Assembly: GCF_012726345.1 (NCBI RefSeq)
Contig: NZ_PTXN01000016.1
Coordinates: 1-64,000 of the forward strand
DNA length: 64,000 bases
From: Marinomonas sp. UCMA 3892
GTDB taxonomy: Bacteria > Pseudomonadota > Gammaproteobacteria > Pseudomonadales > Marinomonadaceae
Direction: 5' to 3'
Position numbers and translations under genes: made by a program. The notes beneath the pieces were generated by a model that saw only the letters and a list, made by a program, of their open reading frames with translations, was not told the origin of the DNA and ran no database searches. Positions 56,861-64,000 of the stretch are shown here, in pieces (the stretch's first letter is position 1; every line of letters begins with the position of its first letter).

Positions 56861-56971
56861 ATAGCAGTGAGTTCTGCTAAAAAGAGTGTTAAACTTGCTG
56901 GCTTAGGATGACTGAAAATATGCTCGGCTATCCTTTACTTTTAATAGCATATTAATTTGGAGATTAAGATT

Positions 56972-57241
56972 ATGGCATTGTCTGCAGAATCAAAAGCAGC
57001 GTTGGTAAAAGAGTTTCAAGTAGCGGAAGGCGACACTGGTTCTCCTGAAGTTCAAGTAGCATTGTTGACTAAGAACATCGAAGGTCTACAAGGTCACTTT
57101 AAAGCTCATATCCACGACCATCATTCTCGTCGCGGTCTAATCCGCATGGTAAACCAGCGTCGTAAGTTGTTGGATTACCTTAAGCGTAAAGATGCAGCTC
57201 GTTACACTAGTTTGATCAAAAAACTAGGTCTGCGTCGCTAA
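56972..57241 (+). CDS. rpsO: 30S ribosomal protein S15
   Basis: Ribosomal protein of 89 residues with [26 protein letters not shown] and [25 protein letters not shown] 56972 is chosen over the longer frame at 56957 from family length; GGAG lies upstream. In E. coli S15 represses its own translation through a pseudoknot leader; that leader was not resolved here. Confidence 0.96.
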   Translation: MALSAESKAALVKEFQVAEGDTGSPEVQVALLTKNIEGLQGHFKAHIHDHHSRRGLIRMVNQRRKLLDYLKRKDAARYTSLIKKLGLRR

Positions 57242-57250
57242 GACTGAGAA

Positions 57251-57281
57251 AGGGCCATAAGTGATTATGGCCCTTTTTTTA
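57251..57281 (+). terminator. Terminator after rpsO
   Basis: Perfect 10-bp stem AGGGCCATAA/TTATGGCCCT, loop GTGA, followed by a run of T. Some reading into pnp is normal for this arrangement. Confidence 0.92.
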
Positions 57282-57417
57282 TTGGTCTCCCAAGGGACAG
57301 CCTGTACTTCATATGCACTTTTCTTCTTCGAAATAAAGAAGATAAAAGAGTTCATATGAGTACTGGCTTAAAAAGAGGTCTTTGGGAGAAGAAATTTTTT
57401 TAATAAAAGGAATACGT

Positions 57418-59526
57418 GTGAGTATTACTACAAAAACTTTCCAGTTCGGTAACGATACCGTAACGCTAGAAACAGGCCGCATTGCTCGTCAAGCAACAGG
57501 TGCTGTTCTTTGTACTATTGGTGATGCACAAGTACTTGCTACTGTTGTAGGCGCTAAATCAGCTAAAGCTGGTCAAGACTTTTTCCCATTGTCTGTTCAT
57601 TATCAAGAGCGTGCTTACGCAGTTGGTAAAATCCCTGGTGGCTTCCTAAAACGTGAAGGCCGTCCTTCTGAAAAAGAAACACTGACTTCTCGTTTGATCG
57701 ACCGTCCAATCCGTCCATTATTCCCTAAAGGGTTCATGAACGAAGTTCAGGTTGTTTGTACTGTTATGTCTACTAACACTAACTTAGACGCTGATATTGC
57801 GGCTATGTTGGCAACGTCTGCAGCATTGACTATCTCTGGTATTCCATTCAATGGTCCTATCGGTGCCGCTCGTGTTGGTTTTAACGACGAGTCTGGTTAC
57901 GTTCTTAACCCAAGCTACTCAGATCTAGATGGTTCTTTGCTAGACATGGTTGTAGCTGGTACGAAAGACGCAGTATTGATGGTTGAGTCTGAAGCGCAAG
58001 AGCTTACAGAAGACGAAATGCTAGGTGCTGTGCTTTACGCTCATAAAGAAATGCAAGCGGCGATTTCTGCCATTACTGAATTCGCAGCTGAGTGTGCTAA
58101 GCCTCGTTGGGATTGGGAAGCTGAAGCGGCAAACGTTTCTTTAGCTGATGCACTTCAATCTGGTTACGCTGCTCAAATCGAAGAAGCGTACGGTATCAGT
58201 GAAAAAATGGCTCGTTACGCTCAACTAGGTGTTGTTCGTGATGCAGCAGTTGCAGCTCTTGTTACTGAAGAAGGCGAGTTTACTGAAGCTGATGTGACAG
58301 GTGCTTTCTCTAAATTAGAAAAACGCATCGTTCGTCGTCGTGTAATTGACGGTAAACCTCGTATCGATGGTCGTGACAATAAAACAGTTCGTCCAATCAA
58401 TGTTGAAGTTGGTTTGCTAAGCAAAACTCACGGTTCTGCTTTGTTTACTCGTGGTGAGACTCAGGCAATTGCAACTTGTACTCTAGGTACGAGCCGCGAT
58501 TCACAAATGACTGATGGTTTGACTGGCGAAAGCAAAGACAGCTTCATGCTTCATTACAACTTCCCTCCTTACTCTGTAGGTGAGTGTGGTCGTATGGGTG
58601 GTGTTGGTCGTCGTGAAATTGGTCATGGTCGTCTAGCTCGTCGTGGTGTTCAAGCAGTATTGCCTTCTGAAGATGAATTCCCATACACAATTCGTGTTGT
58701 GTCTGAGATCACTGAGTCTAACGGTTCAAGCTCTATGGCGTCTGTATGTGGTGCGTCTTTGTCTATGATGGACGCTGGTGTTCCACTTAAGGCGCCAGTT
58801 GCTGGTATCGCAATGGGTCTTATTAAAGAAGACGATGGCTTTGCCGTATTAACTGATATCTTGGGTGATGAAGATCATCTTGGCGATATGGACTTTAAAG
58901 TAGCGGGTACTGCAGAAGGTATCACAGCACTTCAAATGGACATAAAAATCGAAGGTATCAACGAAGAAATTATGGATATCGCTTTGAGCCAAGCGCTTGA
59001 AGCTCGTACTCATATCCTTCGCGAAATGGCGAAAGTAATTGGTTACGCTCGTCCAGAAGTTTCTCCAAATGCGCCTTCTATGGCAACGATTAAGATCGAC
59101 CCAGAGAAAATTCGTGACGTTATCGGTAAAGGTGGTGCAACAATTCGTTCTATCACTGAGCAAACAGGCGCGTCTATCGATCTAGATGACGACGGTACTG
59201 TGCGTATTTACGCGGCTGATAAAGCCTCTTCTGATGCAGCATTGCTGAAGATTCATGAAATCACCGCTGAAGCAGAAGTGGATAAACTTTACAAAGGTAA
59301 AGTGGTTCGTCTAGCTGAATTTGGTGCATTCGTAAATATCTTACCTGGTAAAGATGGTTTGGTTCACATCTCTCAAATCGCTGAAGAGCGTATTCGTGCG
59401 GTAACTGACTTCCTTTCTGAAGGTCAAGAAGTCATCGTTAAAGTACTAGATGTTGATGCTCGTGGTCGTATCAAGCTTTCTATGAAAGATGTTACTGAAG
59501 AAGAAAAAGCAGCTTACACTGAGTAA
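57418..59526 (+). CDS. pnp: Polynucleotide phosphorylase
   Basis: 3'-5' exoribonuclease of 702 residues. It has two RNase PH-like domains ([47 protein letters not shown] and later [26 protein letters not shown]). KH ([21 protein letters not shown]) and S1 ([20 protein letters not shown]) follow at the end. The start GTG 57418 follows AAGGA; the frame extends upstream to 57382. Confidence 0.95.
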   Translation: MSITTKTFQFGNDTVTLETGRIARQATGAVLCTIGDAQVLATVVGAKSAKAGQDFFPLSVHYQERAYAVGKIPGGFLKREGRPSEKETLTSRLIDRPIRPLFPKGFMNEVQVVCTVMSTNTNLDADIAAMLATSAALTISGIPFNGPIGAARVGFNDESGYVLNPSYSDLDGSLLDMVVAGTKDAVLMVESEAQELTEDEMLGAVLYAHKEMQAAISAITEFAAECAKPRWDWEAEAANVSLADALQSGYAAQIEEAYGISEKMARYAQLGVVRDAAVAALVTEEGEFTEADVTGAFSKLEKRIVRRRVIDGKPRIDGRDNKTVRPINVEVGLLSKTHGSALFTRGETQAIATCTLGTSRDSQMTDGLTGESKDSFMLHYNFPPYSVGECGRMGGVGRREIGHGRLARRGVQAVLPSEDEFPYTIRVVSEITESNGSSSMASVCGASLSMMDAGVPLKAPVAGIAMGLIKEDDGFAVLTDILGDEDHLGDMDFKVAGTAEGITALQMDIKIEGINEEIMDIALSQALEARTHILREMAKVIGYARPEVSPNAPSMATIKIDPEKIRDVIGKGGATIRSITEQTGASIDLDDDGTVRIYAADKASSDAALLKIHEITAEAEVDKLYKGKVVRLAEFGAFVNILPGKDGLVHISQIAEERIRAVTDFLSEGQEVIVKVLDVDARGRIKLSMKDVTEEEKAAYTE

Positions 59527-59550
59527 TTTTTAGTGTAAATTGATGTAAAA

Positions 59551-59577
59551 GGGCGCTATTTATAGCGCCTTTTTTTG
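59551..59577 (+). terminator. Terminator after pnp
   Basis: GGCGCTA (59552-59558), loop TTTA, TAGCGCC (59563-59569), then eight T. Confidence 0.93.
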
Positions 59578-59685
59578 TTTTTAATATCTTGAATAGTCTA
59601 GAATAGCAACATTGTATTTAATGTTTTAGTAATATTTTGACACTGCATATCTCTAGCTATTTAGCTTCTTGGATAAAGGAAAAAG

Positions 59686-60279
59686 ATGATGACCTTTAAA
59701 GTTGTGGGTTTATTGGCAGCTAGCCTTGTATTGGCTGCATGTAGTAAAGATGCTTTGAATACGCCTGTTGAGGCTATTCCTGATTGTGTATTTGCTGATG
59801 GCTCTAATCAAGCGGCTCCTGCTTGGGTATGTGGAGCACCTGTTGATGGTGTTGCTTTGTCTGCTGTAGGTTATAGCGAAAAATCAGCTGCTGGTCCTAA
59901 TTACATGAAACAAATGGCGGCGACAGCTGCCCGTGTTGAGTTGGCTCAAGTGCTAAGTGTTGATCTACAGAATATGGTGAAGCAGTATGTTGAAACGACA
60001 GGTGCTGGTGATGCAGAAACCGTTGATCGTGTGAATAGTGTGGTAACAAAGCAGGTAACTGAGCAGAAATTGATAGGTTCTAAAGTGGTTCGCCAGATGC
60101 CAACGCCTAGTGGTGGTTTGGTTGTTTTAGTTGGTTTAGACCCTGATCAAGCTGGAAAAGTAGCTCAAGATATTTTGCGTACTTCTATGAAAAATGAAGC
60201 TGCTTTGTATCAAAAGCTAGAATCTGAAAAAAGTTTTGATGAGTTGGCTGCAGAAATTGCCAAGCGTCACGCTCAGTAA
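59686..60279 (+). CDS. LPP20-family lipoprotein
   Basis: Outer-membrane or periplasmic lipoprotein of 197 residues. The signal ends in the lipobox VLAACSK. The mature part has PAWVCGAPVDGVALSAVGYSEKS, then MKQMAATAARVELAQVL and IGSKVVRQMPTPSGGLVVLVGLD, typical of LPP20-like proteins. Function unknown. AAGGA precedes the start. It ends at a strong hairpin shared with the convergent thioesterase gene. Confidence 0.82.
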   Translation: MMTFKVVGLLAASLVLAACSKDALNTPVEAIPDCVFADGSNQAAPAWVCGAPVDGVALSAVGYSEKSAAGPNYMKQMAATAARVELAQVLSVDLQNMVKQYVETTGAGDAETVDRVNSVVTKQVTEQKLIGSKVVRQMPTPSGGLVVLVGLDPDQAGKVAQDILRTSMKNEAALYQKLESEKSFDELAAEIAKRHAQ

Positions 60280-60287
60280 AGTACAGC

Positions 60288-60342
60288 GATGAGTAGTACG
60301 AGTAGTACGCCACTTTATGTACTACTCATCATGTTTTTCTTT
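60288..60342. terminator. Bidirectional terminator between LPP20-like and thioesterase genes
   Basis: Perfect 12-bp stem GATGAGTAGTAC/GTACTACTCATC (60288-60299, 60319-60330), followed by T-rich sequence on the plus side. The left arm is followed by a tandem copy of GAGTAGTAC. Confidence 0.85.
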
Positions 60343-60753
60343 CTAAGGATTTGCTTCTTCATCAAAAATCGGAGTAGGCTTTTTGTTGCTATCTACCGCA
60401 ACGAAATTAAAATGCCCTGTCACTGCTTTTGTGCGTTTGTCGCTATCCAGCTGTTCTAGAAAAATGGATACTTCTACTTTTAGCGATGTTCTACCGACAT
60501 GAACTACACGGGCGATTAATTCAACTAAGATACCAGAAGGGATTGGTTGCTTGAAGTCCACTTGCTCGGTTGAAATGGTTACCATGGTTTTTCTGGCGAA
60601 ACGGGTGGCCGCAATATAAGCAACTTCGTCCATCCACTGTAAGGCGATACCACCGAATAAAGTGTCATAATGGTTTGTTGTAGCAGGGAAGACCATTTTA
60701 GCAACGCGTGTTTCTGATATCTCTTCACGCTTTTGGATGAGTAGCTTATTCAT
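60343..60753 (-). CDS. Acyl-CoA thioesterase (YciA-like hot-dog fold)
   Basis: Hot-dog thioesterase of 136 residues. It has TRVAKMVFPATTNHYDTLFGG, then ALQWMDEVAYIAATRFA with the conserved Asp/Glu region, and GHFNFVAVDSNKKPTPI. The longer frame to 60795 would overlap the divergent gene. ATG 60753 shares the CATG at 60751-60754 with the opposite start. Confidence 0.85.
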   Translation of the reverse strand: MNKLLIQKREEISETRVAKMVFPATTNHYDTLFGGIALQWMDEVAYIAATRFARKTMVTISTEQVDFKQPIPSGILVELIARVVHVGRTSLKVEVSIFLEQLDSDKRTKAVTGHFNFVAVDSNKKPTPIFDEEANP

Positions 60754-61783
60754 GTTCAAAAAACCTTTTCTTTCAATGATTCTGTTAGTGAGCATTATAC
60801 TCGTAGGAGTGTCGAGTTGTGATACGCGATTTAAAGCAGAGGCCGTTTTGTCTCAATATGTTGCTGATTTGAATCGTTCGCAATTTTTGTCTGTATCTTC
60901 GCCAACTATCGTAATGCCGGATAGTTTGCCTTCATCACGCCATCGCCAACAAAATTTGACGCAATTTGATATTGGTTTGTTGGATTTTTTGTCTCTGCAG
61001 CAGTGTGATGTTGGTATCGTGGCGGGCAGAAAAAATAGTATTCTTGGCAAGGTTATGCCTGATAGTCAGCGCTTTTTATACGAGCTAGACATCATCCGTG
61101 CCATTGAGTCGTGTGATATTAAGAATGAATCATTATCTGAAGAGCTACATAAGATAGCTCAGCAGAAACGCCTTGAATTGCCGATGGCGTTTGGGAATGC
61201 TCTTTTTAATGGAGCGGAAAGCGAGGCGTTTTTTAGTTTATCTAATGGTTTTTTACCGCTTAATTATTCTACTTCTGAGCAACAAGAATTATTAGATTCA
61301 TTGAACCGATTGGTCGTCGTTGGTGAGAATCTTGCGAATTTACCTGTTATTGATCCGAGTATTTTTGAAGGTGATTTAAAAATACTTATGGACAGCGAGT
61401 ATGCGGGTCGCTTGCTGTATTCATTGGCACGTATATCGAGTTATTTAGATCTAGTTGCAAGTGAAGTGTCACTGTTGGATGGCAACATTTGTGGTGCTCC
61501 AATGATTTATCTTAAACAGCAGTTTGAAGCACATTATGTAAAAGTGATTCAGCCTTATATAGGGCGGATAAATTCGGGGGCTTATCAAGTTTTGCCTTTG
61601 CTCAATAAGTTGTTCGAACTTGGTGAACCGTTAAGTCGTGATATGCAAACTTTTTCGCAGCAATTTTCTCTGAAGGAAGCGAGTAGTGAATGGCAGCGTT
61701 ACCAGTTTGTGTCTCAATACCATGCTAAGCAATGGAGTGCTTTGTTTGCTAAGTGTTCAATATCTATTGGTGGCAAGTCTTAA
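60752..61783 (+). CDS. DUF3080-family lipoprotein
   Basis: A protein of 343 residues from ATG 60752, exported by a lipoprotein-like signal (MILLVSIILVGVSSCDT). Family-like features: LSQYVADLNRSQFL, then FDIGLLDFLSLQQCDVG and AGRKNSILGKVMPDSQRFLYELD, as in DUF3080 proteins. Function unknown. Starts at 60737 or 60776 are also possible; no Shine-Dalgarno decides. Confidence 0.7.
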   Translation: MFKKPFLSMILLVSIILVGVSSCDTRFKAEAVLSQYVADLNRSQFLSVSSPTIVMPDSLPSSRHRQQNLTQFDIGLLDFLSLQQCDVGIVAGRKNSILGKVMPDSQRFLYELDIIRAIESCDIKNESLSEELHKIAQQKRLELPMAFGNALFNGAESEAFFSLSNGFLPLNYSTSEQQELLDSLNRLVVVGENLANLPVIDPSIFEGDLKILMDSEYAGRLLYSLARISSYLDLVASEVSLLDGNICGAPMIYLKQQFEAHYVKVIQPYIGRINSGAYQVLPLLNKLFELGEPLSRDMQTFSQQFSLKEASSEWQRYQFVSQYHAKQWSALFAKCSISIGGKS

Positions 61784-61793
61784 TATAAAATCG

Positions 61794-62117
61794 TTAAATA
61801 CGAGTGTTAATTTGTTGCTCTAAACTCTCAACGGCATCGTATTGATAAGCAGGGCCTTCTGCCAAAGGCTCGAAGCTCAAGGCTTTTAGTAAAGCGATGT
61901 TTGCGATGGGGTTTTCTCCGATGCTGTGTGAGAACTGCATTGGTCGTGTAATTGCGTGTGGCTGATGAAAGTTTAAGTCATCAGGTGTATTTATGACGGA
62001 CGGTCCTGGTTGATTGAATAGGCTCATTAATAAGGCAAAATGCGCATTGCCAGAAACCGGTTTGCCCGCTTTGCTGCTTTGGGTTACCTGTGTTTCAACA
62101 ATCTCTCTTAAATTCAT
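61794..62117 (-). CDS. Unknown small protein
   Basis: A 107-residue soluble protein without recognised domain. It has LREIVETQVTQSSKAGKPVSG, a NAHFALLMSLFNQPGPS helix and an acidic C-terminus. The reading direction converges with the DUF3080 gene 11 bp away. Codon use fits the host. Confidence 0.6.
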   Translation of the reverse strand: MNLREIVETQVTQSSKAGKPVSGNAHFALLMSLFNQPGPSVINTPDDLNFHQPHAITRPMQFSHSIGENPIANIALLKALSFEPLAEGPAYQYDAVESLEQQINTRI

Positions 62118-62435
62118 TTATGTGCCTATTAAATTATCTACGATAACGCTATCGGCACAGAGCGATTTTTCTTAAAGAAAACAGGGAATTAATTAAAAAT
62201 GCTTTTTCATCTGTGATAGGTGTGATGGAAAGTTGCTATTTTGACTTTCATCGCTAGGTGAGTATTTTTAAATTGTGATTTTTTGTATATAAGGCCATCA
62301 ATTTTTGTTCAATGTATAGCCCAAAGTGTTTAAGCGTCGTACTATAATGCATTATAGATCAATTATATTTTTAGGGTCTTCTGCTTTTATTTAGAAAAGT
62401 GAGCCGCTTCACATCAGTGCGGTAGGGCATAGTAC
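62118..62435. other. Intergenic region before the GGDEF gene
   Basis: 318 AT-rich bases without gene. It holds the perfect 16-bp palindrome CTATAATGCATTATAG (62342-62357), whose position 79 bp before the next start suggests an operator or a promoter-linked site. Confidence 0.55.
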
Positions 62436-63500
62436 ATGCATGATATTAACGAACTGATCGACAATGTTAGACGTAATGAAGAGATTGCACGCAAATTCTT
62501 TGAGATAGAGCGTTGTATACTTTCGATTGGACGTTGTGATCAGTTTGTTTCTACATTAACCAAAGAAGTGCAGAAACAGTTTAGTGTGCCTTATGTTTGG
62601 GTAAACCTAATTAATGAAGCGCCTTTGTCTCATCTAATAGAAAGTCTAGAGAAAATGCCAGATCTACGTGATAGGGTGCTTTTTACAAGACGTCGTTCTA
62701 TGATTGATATTATCAAATCCAGTAATAAAACGGTTTTAGTAAATACTAATTTAAGCCAATGCAGGGAAATCATTCCCTCTGTTTATCGTGATATTATTTC
62801 TTCTGTCGCTATTTCTCCTTTGACTATTGATGGTGAGTTGGTTGGACTATTCTGTCAGGCCGATTCAGACAGCTCTAGATATGATGCAACGACAAAAGAT
62901 ACTTTTTTACTTGATCAGTTAGCGATTAAGATCTCTATTTGTTTGAGTAATGTGACGGCAAGGGAGAAACTGGAATATTTAGCAACTCGAGATCCTTTGA
63001 CTGGTTTGCTAAATCGTCGTCAGCTTGAGCTAATGTTGGATCGTGAGTTTTCTCGCTCTAAAATGCAGGAGCGTGACCTAACGGTTGTATTTATTGATTG
63101 TGATGCCTTCAAGTCTATCAATGATACATTAGGTCATAACTGTGGTGATGAAGTATTGGAGTACATTGCTAAACGATTGCTCAAGTATGTTCACAAACAA
63201 GGTCTGGCCTTTAGATTTGCAGGTGATGAATTTGTGTTTGTCATGCCTGGAAAAAGTTATGAGCAAGCCATTTTGGTGGCGGAATCTATCCAAGAATATC
63301 TACAATCTAATCCATTAAGGTATAAATCTAATCTTGTACCCATTACTATTAGTTACGGTGGCGCCAGTGTCATGTCTGATTCACCTAGTAACTATAAACA
63401 TCTGCTAAAAGTGGCAGATGAGCGCCTCTATGACTATAAAAATAACCGCAAACGATTAGTGCCGACAAAGGTCTTTAAATTTTTAAATAGACTTAGATGA
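62436..63500 (+). CDS. GGDEF-domain protein (AGDEF), DUF484/GAF-like sensor
   Basis: A probable diguanylate cyclase of 354 residues. The N-terminal half resembles DUF484/GAF-type sensing domains (residues 20-175). The GGDEF domain begins TRDPLTGLLNRRQLELML, has VVFIDCDAFKSINDTLGHNCGDEVL, and the catalytic loop FRFAGDEFVFVMPG, with Ala in the first position. AGDEF is active in several known cyclases. No RxxD inhibitory site is present ahead of the loop. It starts at ATG 62436. No membrane segments. Confidence 0.88.
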   Translation: MHDINELIDNVRRNEEIARKFFEIERCILSIGRCDQFVSTLTKEVQKQFSVPYVWVNLINEAPLSHLIESLEKMPDLRDRVLFTRRRSMIDIIKSSNKTVLVNTNLSQCREIIPSVYRDIISSVAISPLTIDGELVGLFCQADSDSSRYDATTKDTFLLDQLAIKISICLSNVTAREKLEYLATRDPLTGLLNRRQLELMLDREFSRSKMQERDLTVVFIDCDAFKSINDTLGHNCGDEVLEYIAKRLLKYVHKQGLAFRFAGDEFVFVMPGKSYEQAILVAESIQEYLQSNPLRYKSNLVPITISYGGASVMSDSPSNYKHLLKVADERLYDYKNNRKRLVPTKVFKFLNRLR

Positions 63501-63603
63501 TTTCGTAATTTTATTACATTGTAGCGTTTATTTTTTCGATGTCGCGGTATTTTTCACCTCAATTTTGTTGTAAAATTTCAAAAAAATTAAATAGGGTTCG
63601 TTT

Positions 63604-64000
63604 ATGTCCCATGCTTTAATCGCCGATCTTGGTGGAACTAATGCGCGTTTTGCTTTGGTTCCTATCCATCAATACGAGCCTCTAGAAGTTAGAGTGCTTC
63701 CTTGTAAGAATTACGATAATTTTTTTGATGCCGCAGCGGACTATATCGAAAACTGCAGTATTAGTATGGATAAAATAGATGCTATTGTTTTGGCGATTGC
63801 AGGTCCTGTTAATCAGCCAGTGATACAGTTTTCTAATAATCCGTGGAAGTTTACTCGTGATGAAGTGCAGTCTTATTTTGGTGATAATAAACCTGTTGCA
63901 TTACTGAACGATTTTGATGCCGTTGGACATTGTTTGGAAATCCTTAAACCTGAAGATGTTGTTGTCATTGGGGAAAGTTCAGCTGTTGATCCAAAAGGTG
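63604..64000 (+). CDS. glk: Glucokinase, 5' part
   Basis: The first 132 codons of a glucokinase of the bacterial Glk type. It has the phosphate-1 motif LIADLGGTNARFALV, then VLAIAGPVN and the active-site region ALLNDFDAVGHCLE with the catalytic Asp. The gene runs off the right window edge. ATG 63604 is preceded by TAGGG. Confidence 0.92.
   Translation, partial: MSHALIADLGGTNARFALVPIHQYEPLEVRVLPCKNYDNFFDAAADYIENCSISMDKIDAIVLAIAGPVNQPVIQFSNNPWKFTRDEVQSYFGDNKPVALLNDFDAVGHCLEILKPEDVVVIGESSAVDPKG

Overview
The window joins two kinds of DNA. Bases 1 to about 34,700 are the right-hand part of an integrative and conjugative element (ICE) of the SXT/R391 family. From about 34,700 to 64,000 lies the chromosome of its gammaproteobacterial host. 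The host housekeeping genes (ftsH, glmM, secG, the rimP-nusA-infB operon, erpA) look like those of marine Oceanospirillales, and a Marinomonas-like organism is my best guess. The ICE sits at its classical site, the 5' end of prfC: the setR repressor ends 256 bp before prfC, as expected at the right junction. The element continues beyond the left edge of the window.

ICE layout. Bases 1-2,100 are variable DNA: an IS5-type insertion sequence inside an IS1182-type transposase gene, a secreted HNH nuclease and a truncated endonuclease I gene. Bases 2,145-14,177 are the conserved DNA-processing region: a DUF1845/PFL_4669-type protein on the minus strand, then a long plus-strand operon. That operon encodes a small membrane protein, SSB, Bet recombinase, a small hydrophobic protein (OrfZ), YqaJ-type Exo, a MoxR/CobS-type AAA+ ATPase, a WGR-domain protein, a DUF3150 protein, an unknown protein, a CobT-like VWA protein, a RadC-like protein, an unknown protein and a primase-like protein; a terminator closes it. 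Almost every gene here is preceded by a similar two-hairpin leader whose second hairpin covers the ribosome-binding site. Three neighbouring proteins with unrelated domains (Exo, WGR protein, DUF3150 protein) end in the same short aromatic tail. I regard these as the most interesting signals in the window.

Bases 14,200-24,000 are a hotspot cargo for divalent metal resistance: DUF3703, CzcCBA efflux, a His-rich small protein, an HMA-CDF transporter with a MerR/CadR-type regulator and a textbook 19-bp-spacer promoter, a CzcD whose reading frame is broken at a U UUU UUC heptamer, and a YnfA-type membrane protein. Imperfect 68-bp direct repeats lie on either side of this cargo. Then come mating-pair formation genes traF, traH and traG, the entry-exclusion gene eex, and the leftward regulatory operon cro - two unknown genes - transglycosylase - setD - setC. 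The setR repressor gene diverges from this operon across a shared operator region.

Host layout. prfC and erpA are followed by an AdeRS-like two-component system divergent from an AdeAB-like RND efflux pair. Next come a lineage-specific gene, yhbY, rlmE, ftsH, folP, glmM, tpiA, secG and tRNA-Leu(GAG), then the translation/RNA cluster rimP-nusA-infB-rbfA-truB-rpsO-pnp. The window ends with an LPP20-like lipoprotein, an acyl-CoA thioesterase, a DUF3080 lipoprotein, a small unknown gene, a GGDEF-family protein with an AGDEF site, and the start of glk. All assignments were made by reading the sequence; no database search was possible.
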